Shown piece by piece: positions 10,464 through 22,085 of a stretch of DNA of 64,000 nucleotides. The first letter of the stretch is position 1. The number at the start of each line of letters is the position of its first letter. The DNA is from Macrostomum hystrix (lineage: Eukaryota; Platyhelminthes; Macrostomidae), in assembly GCA_950097015.1 (NCBI GenBank), contig CATNEN010000012.1:2535501-2599500 (forward strand), given 5' to 3'. Position numbers and translations under genes: made by a program. The notes beneath the pieces were generated by a model. It did no database searches, had not been told where the DNA came from, and was given only the letters and a program-made list of their open reading frames with translations.

Positions 10464-12395
10464 CATAGATGCATATAGTCCTTAAATAGCCATTCTTCTT
10501 TCTCTTTTGCCATTCACCATTCAAAAAGAGTTGCAATTGGATCTATCATAGCCTTTTATCAATGATGAAATCAGTTCTAATAAAAGTGTACATACATACT
10601 ACATACACTTATAATACCTAGGCCCCTACATAAATAAATTCTAGGTAAAATACCTACAGAATACATGCATACCTAGTTATGCCTCCGAAAAAGGAGATAA
10701 AAAACCAGTTAACAAAATCATTCTTGTACAACTCCTTTTCAACACCAATGATGCATTTAGACAACATATTCATTAGTCAATGTAAAGACAGTTAAAATAT
10801 AAAAGCCTGATGAGGCTCTCAAACAGAAAATGGGATCACTACACTGGAGTAACAAAAAATTCAAGAATAAAAAAACGTTGAAACAAACACAGAAATGCAC
10901 AAAATCAAAAAATATTGTTAACTTGTTATTGCATTGGCTAAACGTATTAGGCAAACAACATGATAGTTGTGTGCCAAGATATTATGGTAGTCCAAATGAA
11001 AAAGTTACATTGCTCCTTGCCTTATCTAAAAAATGAAATAAAGTAACAAAAGTTCTTTGACTAGGCCCTTGACTTAGCGGCAGGGAGCCTCCATGACGGA
11101 CGCATGCCGCCCATATCGCTAACCCCTGGTTGACTAGGCCCTACAATCCTAGTCATTTAATCAACTAGGTTTATAGCAACAGATTCTTATAATTGGTCAC
11201 TTTGTCAACTAGCCAATCAGGATTTAGGAGACCTATAAAGTTTGATACTTTCTCTTGTGGTCATACATGTTTTACACTGTGAATGTAGAAGCCAGTGTAT
11301 GATATATTTGGGCCTATTTATTCATGATTTATTTTTTTATGTACATGATTATAACAATTATAATACCTCTTTTTTAATGACTTTGATTAAATAACCTTGG
11401 TTACTATATCAGCTAGTCAAAACAAAGAAAAATCCAACAAGAATGTCATTTTGTCTAGCAACTGACATTTTGGGAGACCCAATCTTTAGGCACTTTGTCA
11501 ACGTATTTGGTAAAATGGCAGTTGACAAAATGACTAGCTAGCACCCATAGTTACTTGCTTAATGAAGAAAAAGTAGCCCTTAAATTTGTTGACATTCAAG
11601 GCATTGTATGTTTCATGGTAGCTCAGGCCTAGCTGGGTGCTGATCATTTGTTAATTCCTGCCATTTTATCAAATAAGTTAGGCTAACAAAGTTACTAAAG
11701 TGTTGAGTCTGTCCCAATATGGTAATTGATGAAATGACTAAGCTAGTCTACTAAATAATGAATGACTAACTAATAAAAATTAACAAATTAATTAACAAAT
11801 TGACATAATGATATAAACAGAGTAGCAGACTTTCATGCATTTTTCATTTAAATTATTCTTTCACAAATTATAATTTTGTATTGGGCAAACTAACTTTTTG
11901 TCTGTTGATTATGCCATCCATATTGTGGATAGTGTGGTGTATGCCAGACATCTCTAGCATATAGAAACTACTATTTATTTATTTTGTTTAAACTGACATG
12001 CCTTCTAACTAAATTAGTAAATACCAGGTACAAATATTTTCGAAATAATATTTAACATATATAGTCAGATGAATATTTGTCACAAAGATGTTGATATGTT
12101 TTTAAAAAATATAATTCTATGCTTTTAAATGCTATTTTTATTACTTATTCTGCAATGATATCCTATTTAGATTATGTAAAAATAAAAGAATGATTTGGCC
12201 TCTATTGTTGTTAAATTATTATCATATTTTCACTTGATTTAAAATTTATATTTTCCTAATAAAATTCAAGGCAGTAATTTATATTGTATAATCTGAAGTA
12301 TGAAGTGCTGTGACCAACAGTTGCTGTGCCACTGTCTGTACATCTGACCCAAAACCCCAAAATTTGCAGCTAGCTTAAGGACATTAATTCCACAG
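10464..12395. other. AT-rich intergenic spacer upstream of ETFB
   Basis: No supported gene or array. A small GC-richer patch at about 11065-11145 is unexplained. The ETFB promoter should lie in the last part, but no distinct motif was identified. Confidence 0.55.
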
Positions 12396-12396
12396 C

Positions 12397-12876
12397 ATGG
12401 CAACTAGCAAAGGCCTGAAGATATTGGTTGGCTGCAAGCGTGTCATTGACTACGCTGTGAAGGTTCGCGTCAAACCAGATCGCACTGGCGTTGTCACTGA
12501 CGGTGTCAAACACTCAATGAATCCATTCGATGAAATCGCCGTCGAAGAGGCCGTCCGACTCAAAGAAAAGAAGCTAGCCTCGGAGGCCGTGGCCGTGTCT
12601 GTTGGCCCGCCCCAGGCCCAGGAAACTCTGCGCACAGCCCTGGCCATGGGCATCGACCGGGCCATTCACGTGGAGATCCCCCTAGCTGAGCTGGAACGGC
12701 TGCAGCCTTTGCACATCTCCAAACTGCTGGCCAAGGTGTGCGAAGCTGAGAAACCGGATCTGGTCATCCTGGGCAAGCAGGCCATCGATGGCGACTGCAA
12801 CCAGACTGGCCAGATGCTTGCCGCCCTGCTCGACTGGCCTCAAGCCACCTTTGCCTCCAAGATCGAACCCAGCAGT
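12397..12876 (+). CDS. ETFB: ETFB exon 1
   Basis: 160 codons, ending ASKIEPSS before the donor GTGAGT. Confidence 0.94.
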
Positions 12877-13623
12877 GTGAGTGACTCGATTTGGCATACT
12901 GCCTGCCTGCCTTTCCGGCCTGCCCTTACTATACTACTGCCTGACTGCCCTTCCTGTACTACTACCTGACTGCCCTTCCTGTACTACTACCTGACTGCCC
13001 TTCCTGTACTACTACCTGACTGCCCGTCCTGTACTACTGCCTGACTGCTCTTCCTGTACTACTACCTGACTGCCCGTCCTGTACTACTGCCTGACTGCTC
13101 TTCCTGTACTACTACCTGACTGCCCGTCCTGTACTACTACCTGACTGCCCGTCCTGTACTAAAACCTGGCTGCTCTTCCTGTACTACTGCCTGACTGCTT
13201 ATCTGGCCTGTCCTACCTGTGCTACTGCCTGTCTTTGGCCTGTCCTTCTGTACCACTGCCTACCCAGCCTTGTCTCTTTAAGTATCTAATTAGCGTGGAC
13301 CCACCCGTGCCGTACAGGACTCCAAACAGGTTCGCGTCATTCGCGAAGTAGACGGCGGCCTAGAAACGGTGGAAGTGTCAGTCCCAGCCGTTGTGACCAG
13401 CGATCTGCGCCTGAACGAACCCCGCTACGCCACTCTGCCCAACATCATGAAGGCTAAGAAGAAGCCTCTAACCAAGATGACCCCAGACCAGCTGGGCGTT
13501 GACCTCAAGCCTCGTCAAGAGGTTGTCAGCGTTGACGATCCGCCTGTGCGAAAGGCCGGAGCCAAAGTCGAATCGGTGACAGATCTGGTTGGCAAGCTGC
13601 GCGAGAAGGGCCTGGTTAAGTAG
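12397..13623 (+). CDS. ETFB: Electron transfer flavoprotein subunit beta
   Basis: ETF-beta pairs with ETF-alpha in the mitochondrial matrix to pass electrons from acyl-CoA and other dehydrogenases to ETF-ubiquinone oxidoreductase. Exons 12397-12876 and 13318-13623 join in phase 0 to give 261 residues, close to the usual 255. The N-terminus [20 protein letters not shown], the [16 protein letters not shown] segment and [20 protein letters not shown] are characteristic. Exon 2 carries the partner-recognition segment [19 protein letters not shown] and ends [11 protein letters not shown] before TAG. The donor is AGT|GTGAGT and the acceptor CCGTACAG. The ATG sits two bases after an acceptor-like CACAG. 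Candidate poly(A) signals are ATTAAA at 13655-13660 and AATAAA at 13959-13964. Confidence 0.95.
12905..13200. repeat. 25-bp tandem array in the ETFB intron
   Basis: About 11 copies of a unit containing TGTACTACTACCTGACTGCC. It makes up most of the 441-bp intron. Confidence 0.93.
13318..13623 (+). CDS. ETFB: ETFB exon 2
   Basis: Starts [20 protein letters not shown] after CCGTACAG and ends at TAG 13621-13623. Confidence 0.94.
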   Translation, partial: DSKQVRVIREVDGGLETVEVSVPAVVTSDLRLNEPRYATLPNIMKAKKKPLTKMTPDQLGVDLKPRQEVVSVDDPPVRKAGAKVESVTDLVGKLREKGLVK

Positions 13624-14073
13624 GATTTAAAAATACGTCCAGTTTTATTCCCATATTAAACTATTAGTTGATGCTGCCCGTTGTTTGTTTGCCTGTTACC
13701 CAATACAAAGGAGAAAAATATGTGATTAGTTAACATTCTTCATTTGGCCATCACTGTTTCATTTATTAGAGTTGCGTATTGATCACTTAGAGGCTCGTTG
13801 ATATTTAAATTTGTTATGCTCTGTTATAACACTGCATGAGATGCTTTTAAATTTTATGGGCAAAATATAGACAGACTACAGTATCCTTTCCCTTTCTAAG
13901 ATAACTGGGCTCGACTGTCACCTCATTGCGATAGCGACGATCGAGTATAGACAAGTCCAATAAACCTGTCTCATGTACTTGTGTTTTAAACTTCCCACTT
14001 CCTCCAATACTGGCTCATTACGCCTACTCTCTCCCTATGTGAAGCCACCCATCACCCTCATTTTCTCTCTCCA
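13624..14073. other. ETFB 3' flank
   Basis: Holds the likely ETFB 3' UTR with candidate poly(A) signals at 13655-13660 and 13959-13964. Nothing else was seen. Confidence 0.5.
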
Positions 14074-14755
14074 CCGTGTGCAGCACCAACAACCCCATTT
14101 TCTCTCTCCCCGTGTGCAGCACCAACCACCCCATTTTCTCTCTCCCCGTGTGCAGCACCAACCGCCCCATTTTCTCTCTCCCCGTGTACAGCACCAACTG
14201 CCCCATTTTCTCTCTCCCCGTGTGCAGCACCAACCACCCTATTTTCTCTCTCCCCGTGTGCAGCACCAACCACCCCATTTTCTCTCTCCCCGTGTGCAGC
14301 ACCAACCACCCCATTTTCTCTCTCCCCGTGTGCAGCACCAACCGCCCCATTTTCTCTCTCCCCGTGTACAGCACCAACTGCCCCATTTTCTCTCTCCCCG
14401 TGTGCAGCACCAACCACCCCATTTTCTCTCTCCCCGTGTGCAGCACCAACCACCCATTTTCTCTCTCCCCGTGTACAGCACCAACTGCCCCATTTTCTCT
14501 CTCCCCGTGTGCAGCACCAACCACCCCATTTTCTCTCTCCCCGTGTGCAGCACCAACCACCCCATTTTCTCTCTCCCCGTGTGCAGCACCAACCACCCCA
14601 TTTTCTCTCTCCCCGTGTGCAGCACCAACCACCCCATTTTCTCTCTCCCTGTGTGCAGCACCAACCACCCCATTTTCTCTCTCCCTGTGTGCAGCACCAA
14701 CCACCCCATTTTCTTTCCATGTGCAGCACCCACCACCTCAATTTTCCTTTCTAGG
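14074..14755. repeat. 36-bp tandem array (about 19 copies)
   Basis: Pyrimidine-rich unit including TTTTCTCTCTCCCCGTGTGC followed by AGCACCAACC. The period is a multiple of three, so long spurious frames stay open on both strands. Confidence 0.96.
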
Positions 14756-15419
14756 CGAAGCCACCCCATTTTGTGTAGCAAATTAGTATAGTTTTTTATA
14801 CGAAGTTCTTGTTTACTTACCTCTAACAGTTAGTCAGCGCAGCCAATTAAGGTGGAAAGAAGTTCTAATCTTAGGATTTTCGTATCTTTGGTATAGTAGC
14901 GTTTATATACTTTAATTTCGAAACTTCATCCTTATTTAGTAATTGATCGCTTAAAGTTAAAGTATTTTGTGCACAATAAAACGGCAGTGATTAGTCGTTT
15001 ATTAATAGAACTTGTCTGGCATCTGCTACGTTAATGGCTACCAAAATCTTAGTGAACGCTTTGATTGATTTACTGTTGTTATTTTACGTTTAGCATCGAT
15101 TTCTCTCGCCTAAAACTGATTTGTGTTTGCCGGTTGCCGCTCCGCCCCGTGCTGGGCATATACGCTCGTATAATTAGCAAGAAAAAATGCTGTTTGAAAT
15201 AAACTATGATCCTATCATGTAATTCTTCTTGTCGAACTTGCAAAAACATGTCTCGTTTCTATTTTTTAATTACTTGATAGCTATTTGGTTAGGTGAGATT
15301 GGTGAGAGACAGCTGACAGGCTGCGTACGGCAGTTCAGTCCATGGACTGGGGGTGCCACACCCGTCCTCAATTATACCCATTGAGACTTTTAACCATTTA
15401 ACTTTGCTTTAGTATCGAC
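14756..15419. other. Intergenic spacer upstream of NSA2
   Basis: No gene supported. It was searched for an upstream NSA2 exon ending in ATG before a GT donor; none was found by eye. Confidence 0.5.
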
Positions 15420-15420
15420 C

Positions 15421-15490
15421 CGCCAGTTTCTATTGGCTGAAAGCTGTCACGTGATAGGCAATTTCGTCCAATAGCAATCAATGCGGGTAG
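15421..15490 (+). promoter_or_regulatory. Candidate NSA2 proximal promoter (CCAAT / E-box / CCAAT)
   Basis: An inverted CCAAT (ATTGG, 15432-15436), a palindromic E-box CACGTG (15448-15453) and a direct CCAAT (15468-15472) cluster within 45 bp. They lie about 100-140 bp before the NSA2 acceptor. NF-Y and Myc/Max-type factors recognise such sites; their use here is inference. Confidence 0.45.
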
Positions 15491-15570
15491 TTGTTGCTAA
15501 TAGGAATGGCAGGATGATTACAAATTTCGCCCATAATTAATGCCCTTTATTTCGTCCGGCCAACCCGCAG

Positions 15571-15913
15571 CCGCAGAACGAGCACATCGAGCTTCACCGG
15601 AAGCGGCACGGCCGCCGGTTCGATTATGAAGAGAAGCAGCGCAAGAAGGAGGCCAGGCAGGGCCGGCTGCGCTCTAAGAAGGCGCGCACGCTTCGCGGCC
15701 TGAAGGCCAAGCTGTTCAATAAGGAGCGCCACAAGGAGAAGGTGCAGATGAAGAAGACACTCAGGGCTCACGATCAGCGCGACACGAAGCAGCGAGCGGA
15801 CGATCAGGCTGTGCCGGAGGGAGCCAAGCCGGTGTACCTGCTGGATAGGGAGGACCAGACTAGGGCCAAGGTCCTGTCTAATATGCTCAAACAGAAGCGA
15901 AAGGAGAAGGCAG
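15571..15913 (+). CDS. NSA2: NSA2 first genomic coding exon (codons 2-115)
   Basis: 343 bp, phase 0 at the start and phase 1 at the end, from PQNEHIELH to KRKEKA(G). The start is the acceptor itself, since no in-frame ATG fits the family N-terminus. Confidence 0.9.
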
Positions 15914-18066
15914 GCAAGTGAATTTCACCTTCCAGTGCTTACAATCCTCCCCACACTCGGGAACAGCAGCCTCCCCACACTCAGGAACAGCAGCCTCCCC
16001 CCACTCAGGAACAGCAGCCTCCCACACTCAGGAACAGCAGCCTCCCACACTCAGGAACAGCAGCCTCCCACACTCAGGAACTGCAGCCTCCCCCCACTCA
16101 GGAACAGCAGCCTCCCACACTCAGGAACAGCAGCCTCCCACACTCAGGAACTGCAGCCTCCCCCCACTCAGGAACAGCAGCCTCCCACACTCAGGAACAG
16201 CAGCCTCCCACACTCAGGAACTGCAGCCTCCCCACACTCGGGAACAGCAGCCTCCCACACTCGGGAACAGCAGCCTCCCCACACTCAGGAACTGCAGCCT
16301 CCACACTCGGGAACAGCAGCCTCCCACACTCGGGAACAGCAGCCTCCCCACACTCGGGAACAGCAGCCTCCCACCCAATCGGGAACAGCAGCCTCCCCAC
16401 ACTCGGGAACAGCAGCCTCCCCACACTCAGGAACTGCAGCCTCCCACACTCGGGAACAGCAGCCTCCCCACACTCAGGAACAGCAGCCTCCCCACACTCG
16501 GGAACAGCAGCCTCCCCACACTCAGGAACTGCAGCCTCCCACACTCAGGAACAGCAGCCTCCCACACTCAGGAACAGCAGCCTCCCCACACTCGGGAACA
16601 GCAGCCTCCCCACACTCGGGAACAGCAGCCTCCCCACACTCGGGAACAGCAGCCTCCCCACACTCGGGAACAGCAGCCTCCCACACTCGGGAACAGCAGT
16701 CTCCCACACTCGGGAACAGCAGCCTCCCACACTCGGGAACAGCAGCCTCCCACACTCGGGAACAGCAGCCTCCCACACTCGGGAACAGCAGTCTCCCACA
16801 CTCGGGAACAGCAGCCTCCCACACTCGGGAACAGCAGCCTCCACACTCGGGAACAGCAGCCTCCCACACTCGGGAACAGCAGCCTCCCCACACTCGGGAA
16901 CAGCAGCCTCCCACCCAATCGGGAACAGCAGCCTCCCCACACTCGGGAACAGCAGCCTCCCCACACTCAGGAACTGCAGCCTCCCACACTCGGGAACAGC
17001 AGCCTCCCCACACTCAGGAACAGCAGCCTCCCCACACTCGGGAACAGCAGCCTCCCCACACTCAGGAACTGCAGCCTCCCACACTCAGGAACAGCAGCCT
17101 CCCACACTCAGGAACAGCAGCCTCCCCACACTCGGGAACAGCAGCCTCCCCACACTCGGGAACAGCAGCCTCCCCACACTCGGGAACAGCAGCCTCCCCA
17201 CACTCGGGAACAGCAGCCTCCCACACTCGGGAACAGCAGTCTCCCACACTCGGGAACAGCAGCCTCCCACACTCGGGAACAGCAGCCTCCCACACTCGGG
17301 AACAGCAGCCTCCCACACTCGGGAACAGCAGTCTCCCACACTCGGGAACAGCAGCCTCCCACACTCGGGAACAGCAGCCTCCACACTCGGGAACAGCAGC
17401 CTCCCACACTCAGGAACAGCAGCCTCCCACACTCAGGAACTGCAGCCTCCCACACTCAGGAACAGCAGCCTCCCACACTCAGGAACTGCAGCCTCCCACA
17501 CTCAGGAACTGCAGCCTCCCACACTCAGGAACTGCAGCCTCCCCCCCAATCGGGAACAGCAGCTGTAATTCAATGTCGCACTGTACATTACAAAATCGTG
17601 ACCATCCCGAATCCTGTCTGTCGCAGGCAAATGGGATGTGCCCATCCCGAAGGTGCGCGCCACATCCGAGGCTGAAGCGTTCCGCGCCCTCCGATCCGGC
17701 AAGTCGAAGCGCAAAGCCTGGAAGCGGATGGTCACCAAGGTCACATTCGTGCCCGACGGATTCACTCGCAAGCCGCCAAAGTACGAGCGCTTCATCCGGC
17801 CAACTGGCCTTCGTTTCAAGGTCGCTCACGTGACACACCCGGAGCTGAAGGCCACATTCCAGCTGCCACTGCTAGGAGTCAAAAAGAATCCAACATCTCC
17901 GCTGTACACCAGCCTGGGCATCATCACCAAGGGCACAGTGATCGAAGTGAATGTGAGCGATCTTGGCCTAGTGACCCAATCCGGCAAGGTTGTGTGGGGC
18001 AAGTATGCTCAGGTGACCAACTGTCCGGAGAATGACGGCTGCATCAATGCCGTGCTGCTCGTTTAG
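15571..18066 (+). CDS. NSA2: NSA2 ribosome biogenesis factor (start codon not adjacent in genome)
   Basis: NSA2 acts in the nucleolus in 60S subunit maturation and processing of 27S pre-rRNA. Exons 15571-15913 and 17627-18066 encode 260 residues that align end to end with the family (usual length about 260). They include [76 protein letters not shown] and [12 protein letters not shown] at the end. The first codon after the acceptor CCCGCAG is Pro, residue 2 of the family, so the initiator AUG must come from an upstream exon or a trans-spliced leader. The intron uses a GC donor (AG|GCAAGT), required to keep AGKWD in frame, and is filled by a tandem array. Confidence 0.93.
15945..17570. repeat. 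23/24-bp tandem array in the NSA2 intron (about 70 copies)
   Basis: The unit is CCTCCC(C)ACACTC(A/G)GGAACAGCAG, with 23- and 24-bp versions interspersed. Two consecutive 540-bp blocks (about 16298-16837 and 16838-17377) carry the same variant order. Confidence 0.97.
17627..18066 (+). CDS. NSA2: NSA2 last exon
   Basis: 440 bp after TCGCAG, from the second base of the Gly codon in AGKWDVPIP to TAG 18064-18066. Confidence 0.93.
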
Positions 18067-18451
18067 TTCTTAAGAATTAAGAAGCTTTTAATTAGTTGGT
18101 TCACGGATGCCACAAAAATTAGCAGACTACTATCAGTAGGATGGCTAGGTTATAAAAAAGTATTGGAAATGTGTAAACATGAGCCAACAATTTGATCAGC
18201 TTCTTAATTGGCCAACCCTAAGGATGCGATTTTTGAAGCATTTTCCATTGTGTACCATCTGCCCTGTCTGAATAATTGTGCGGCGTTAATGATTGTTAAT
18301 CACAATGAAAATATATGAGCAATTGTACGTTTCAAATTAAAATAGGCAGTAGGAGAGAGCCTGTTTCAGCCACCGAAGTCCACGTGGCGATGCGTAATGA
18401 ACATTTACAATGGCTTCCTGTCTTTTGGTTCACTTCGTTTGCACATTTCAG
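18067..18451. other. NSA2 3' flank
   Basis: Likely 3' UTR and spacer. No AATAAA was noticed in the first 240 bp. Confidence 0.45.
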
Positions 18452-19180
18452 TACTTCATCAGTTTGTTCAACAGATATTGCAGACTTTCACCAGTTTGTT
18501 CAACAGACATTGCAGCATTTCACCAGTTTGTTCAACAGACATTGCAGCCTTTCACCAGTTTGTTCAACAGACATTGCAGCCTTTCACCAGTTTGTTCAAA
18601 AGACATTGCAGCATTTCACCAGTTTGTTCAACAGATATTGCAGACTTTCACCAGTTTGTTCAACAGATATTGCAGTCTTTCACCAGTTTGTTCAACAGAC
18701 ATTGCAGCATTTCACCAGTTTGTTCAACAGACATTGCAGCCTTTCACCAGTTTGTTCAACAGACATTGCAGCCTTTCACCAGTTTGTTCAAAAGACATTG
18801 CAGCATTTCACCAGTTTGTTCAACAGATATTGCAGACTTTCACCAGTTTGTTCAACAGACATTGCAGCCTTTCACCAGTTTGTTCAACAGACATTGCAGC
18901 CTTTCACCAGTTTGTTCAACAGACATTGCAGCCTTTCACCAGTTTGTTCAACAGACATTGCAGCCTTTCACCAGTTTGTTCAACAGACATTGCAGCCTTT
19001 CACCAGTTTGTTCAACAGACATTGCAGCCTTTCATCAGTTTGTTCAACAGGCATTGCAGCATTTCATCAGTTTGTTTAACAGACATTGCAGCATTTCATC
19101 AGTTTGTTTAACAGGCATTGCAGCATTTCATCAGTTTGTTTAACAGACATTGCAGCATTTCATCAGTTTGTTCAACAGCT
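18452..19180. repeat. 32-bp tandem array (about 23 copies)
   Basis: Unit including TTTCACCAGTTTGTTCAACA then GACATTGCAGCC. It becomes less regular after about 19050. Confidence 0.96.
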
Positions 19181-20049
19181 TTCATCAGACTTTATGATGG
19201 ATTACAGCGTCAGTCTGTTTAAAAGTCATTACAGCCTTTCATCAGACTGTTTGTGGGGTGCAATAGCCTTCTTCAGTCGATCATAAATTAATACCTGCAT
19301 AATCCGTGCATAACACCTTTCTGCCATCTGCCCTTGTACAGAGGTCAGATGGCTGGAAGCCGTTGAGGGACTGTGGCACTGTCCTTAGTACGAATTTTTA
19401 TTGGCCCTTTTAAACTCTGCCGCTCGCTATCCAATTTAAAACAAGCGCCGCTGTTTCAAGTTCAGGTGGGGAAATTTAATTTGTAGATTTTTATAGTCCA
19501 CCATTTTTATGATTTTTAAGGCCCCCCCACAAAGCAAAATCACCGCCCACACAGTTGCTGCTGCTTCTCATTTGGTTAAATCGAAACACAATACCGGCCC
19601 GCAGCAATTTGTGTTTGCACTAAAAATATGGACAGACAGGTATATAAAATATCCTATTCCCTCTAGCCTTGATCATGTGACCCGAGTCTAATGGATATCC
19701 CATCTCCTTTACATCCCGACCTATTCCATTCAAGTGGCCGATTCATTTTTTGCCTAAATTCCCTTAACTCGTCTTCTTTATCTGCGAGTGACCTAGCCCA
19801 GCTTCGCAAGCGGCACATTTAACTTGCATCTTATCTTGGGATACAGTCTCGTTCATCTGTCAGTCACGATGTAAAATGCTTTTTTTAGACAAAATATCGG
19901 TTGGCCAAATAAGGACGACTAATTTTGGATGACAAATTTTGCCACTAAGGACAACTGCACAGATTTCATGACATTATTTCGGCCGTTTAACAGCTTATAG
20001 GCATGCCCAACTGTTAAATCATTTTAGACCCGTTCGATTTCTTGTATCT
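19181..20049. other. Unassigned intergenic sequence
   Basis: No gene, RNA or array recognised. Confidence 0.4.
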
Positions 20050-20512
20050 AACAGCTCTTGTCAAAAAGTATTTACAGCATCTAACATATCCTATCTAACA
20101 GGTTCTGTCTAACAGGTTTTACAGTATCTAACAGCTCTTGTCTAACAGGTTTTACAACGTCTAACATATCTTATCTAACATGTTCTGTCTAACAGGTTTT
20201 ACAGTATCTAACAGCTCTTGTCTAACAGGTTTTACAAAATCTAACAGCTCTTGTCCAACAGTATTTGCAGTGTCTAACAGCTCTTGTCTAACAGGTTTTA
20301 CAAAACCTAACAGCTCTTGTCCAACAGTATTTGCAGTGTCTAACAGCTCTTGTCTAACAGGTTTTACAAAACCTAACAGCATTTGTCCAACAGTATTTGC
20401 AGTGTCTAACAGCTCTTGTCTAACAGGTTTTTTAGCGTCTAACATATCTTATCTAACATGTTCTGTCTAACAGGTTTTACAAAATCTAACAGCTCTTGTC
20501 TAACAGTCGAAG
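20050..20512. repeat. 33-bp tandem array with two alternating subunits
   Basis: TCTAACAGCTCTTGTCTAAC-type and TCCAACAGTATTTGCAGTG-type units alternate, giving a 66-bp higher-order period in the middle part. Confidence 0.92.
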
Positions 20513-20724
20513 ACACTGAGTGCTTCAAACATCTAAAGTAACAGGTTCTGCAGCTTGCAGCAAATCAACTGAAAGTATAGCGTAGTGACCAGTTACCCAG
20601 GCCTTATTTTTCCTAGCAGCAATGTCCCAGTACCACGCGATTCCACCGTGTAGCTAATATTAGGGAGTGCAGATAAAACTGAATAACTCCCAGGGGCCTT
20701 GAGAGGCCAAACTGGTATCCGTGC

Positions 20725-22085
20725 AGTGTGTGTGTCCTGAACTGTGTGCAGTGTGTCCTGAACTGTGTGCAGTGTGTGTCCTGAACTGTGTGCAGTGTGT
20801 GTCCTGAACTGTGTGCAGTGTGTGTCCTGAACTGTGTGCAGTGTGTGTCCTGAACTGTGTGCAGTGTGTCCTGAACTGTGTGCAGTGTGTGTCCTGAACT
20901 GTGTGCAGTGTGTCCTGAACTATGTGCAGTGTGTGTCCTGAACTGTGTGCAGTGTGTCCTGAACTGTGTGCAGTGTGTCCTGAACTGTGTGCAGTGTGTG
21001 TCCTGAACTGTGTGCAGTGTGTGTGTCCTGAACTGTGTGCAGTGTGTGTCCTGAACTGTGTGCAGTGTGTGTCCTGAACTGTGTGCAGTGTGTGTCCTGA
21101 ACTGTGTGCAGTGTGTGTCCTGAACTGTGTGCAGTGTGTGTCCTGAACTGTGTGCAGTGTGTGTCCTGAACTGTGTGCAGTGTGTGAGTCTTGAACTGTG
21201 TCCAGTGTGTGTCCTGAACTGTGTGCAGTGTGTCCTGAACTGTGTGCAGTGTGTGTCCTGAACTGTGTGCAGTGTGTGTCCTGAACTGTGTGCAGTGTGT
21301 CCTGAACTGTGTGCAGTGTGTGTGTCCTGAACTGTGTGCAGTGTGTCCTGAACTGTGTGCAGTGTGTGTCCTGAACTGTGTGCAGTGTGTGTGTCCTGAA
21401 CTGTGTGCAGTGTGTGTGTCCTGAACTGTGTGCAGTGTGTGTGTCCTGAACTGTGTGCAGTGTGTGTCCTGAACTGTGTGCAGTGTGTCCTGAACTGTGT
21501 GCAGTGTGTCCTGAACTGTGTGCAGTGTGTCCTGAACTGTGTGCAGTGTGTCCTGAACTGTGTGCAGTGTGTCCTGAACTGTGTGCAGTGTGTCCTGAAC
21601 TGTGTGCAGTGTGTCCTGAACTGTGTGTAGTGTGTCCTGAACTGTGTGCAGTGTGTCCTGAACTGTGTGCAGTGTGTGTCCTGAACTGTGTGCAGTGTGT
21701 CCTGAACTGTGTGCAGTGTGTGTGTCCTGAACTGTGTGCAGTGTGTCCTGAACTGTGTGCAGTGTGTGTGTCCTGAACTGTGTGCAGTGTGTGTCCTGAA
21801 CTGTGTGCAGTGTGTGTGTCCTGAACTGTGTGCAGTGTGTGTCCTGAACTGTGTGCAGTGTGTGTGTCCTGAACTGTGTGCAGTGTGTGTGTCCTGAACT
21901 GTGTGCAGTGTGTGTCCTGAACTGTGTGCAGTGTGTGTCCTGAACTGTGTGCAGTGTGTGTTTCCTGAACTGTGTGCAGTGTGTCCTGAACTGTGTGCAG
22001 TGTGTGTCCTGAACTGTGTGCAGTGTGTGTCCTGAACTGTGTGCAGTGTGTGTTTCCTGAACTGTGTGCAGTGTGTCCTGAACTG
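20725..22085. repeat. TG-rich 20/22/24-bp tandem array (about 62 copies)
   Basis: Core TCCTGAACTGTGTGCAG followed by a (TG)n run whose length varies by one or two dinucleotides. None of the six frames has frequent stops, so spurious frames near 500 codons appear. Confidence 0.97.

Noticed and set aside
14024..14791. Open frames over the 36-bp array on both strands
   Set aside because: The unit length is a multiple of three without stops; no start, splice or domain support.
15918..17833. Open frames of 585 and 632 codons of Ser/Pro/Gln repeats
   Set aside because: They are readings of the 23/24-bp array inside the NSA2 intron; the repeat contains few stops in any frame.
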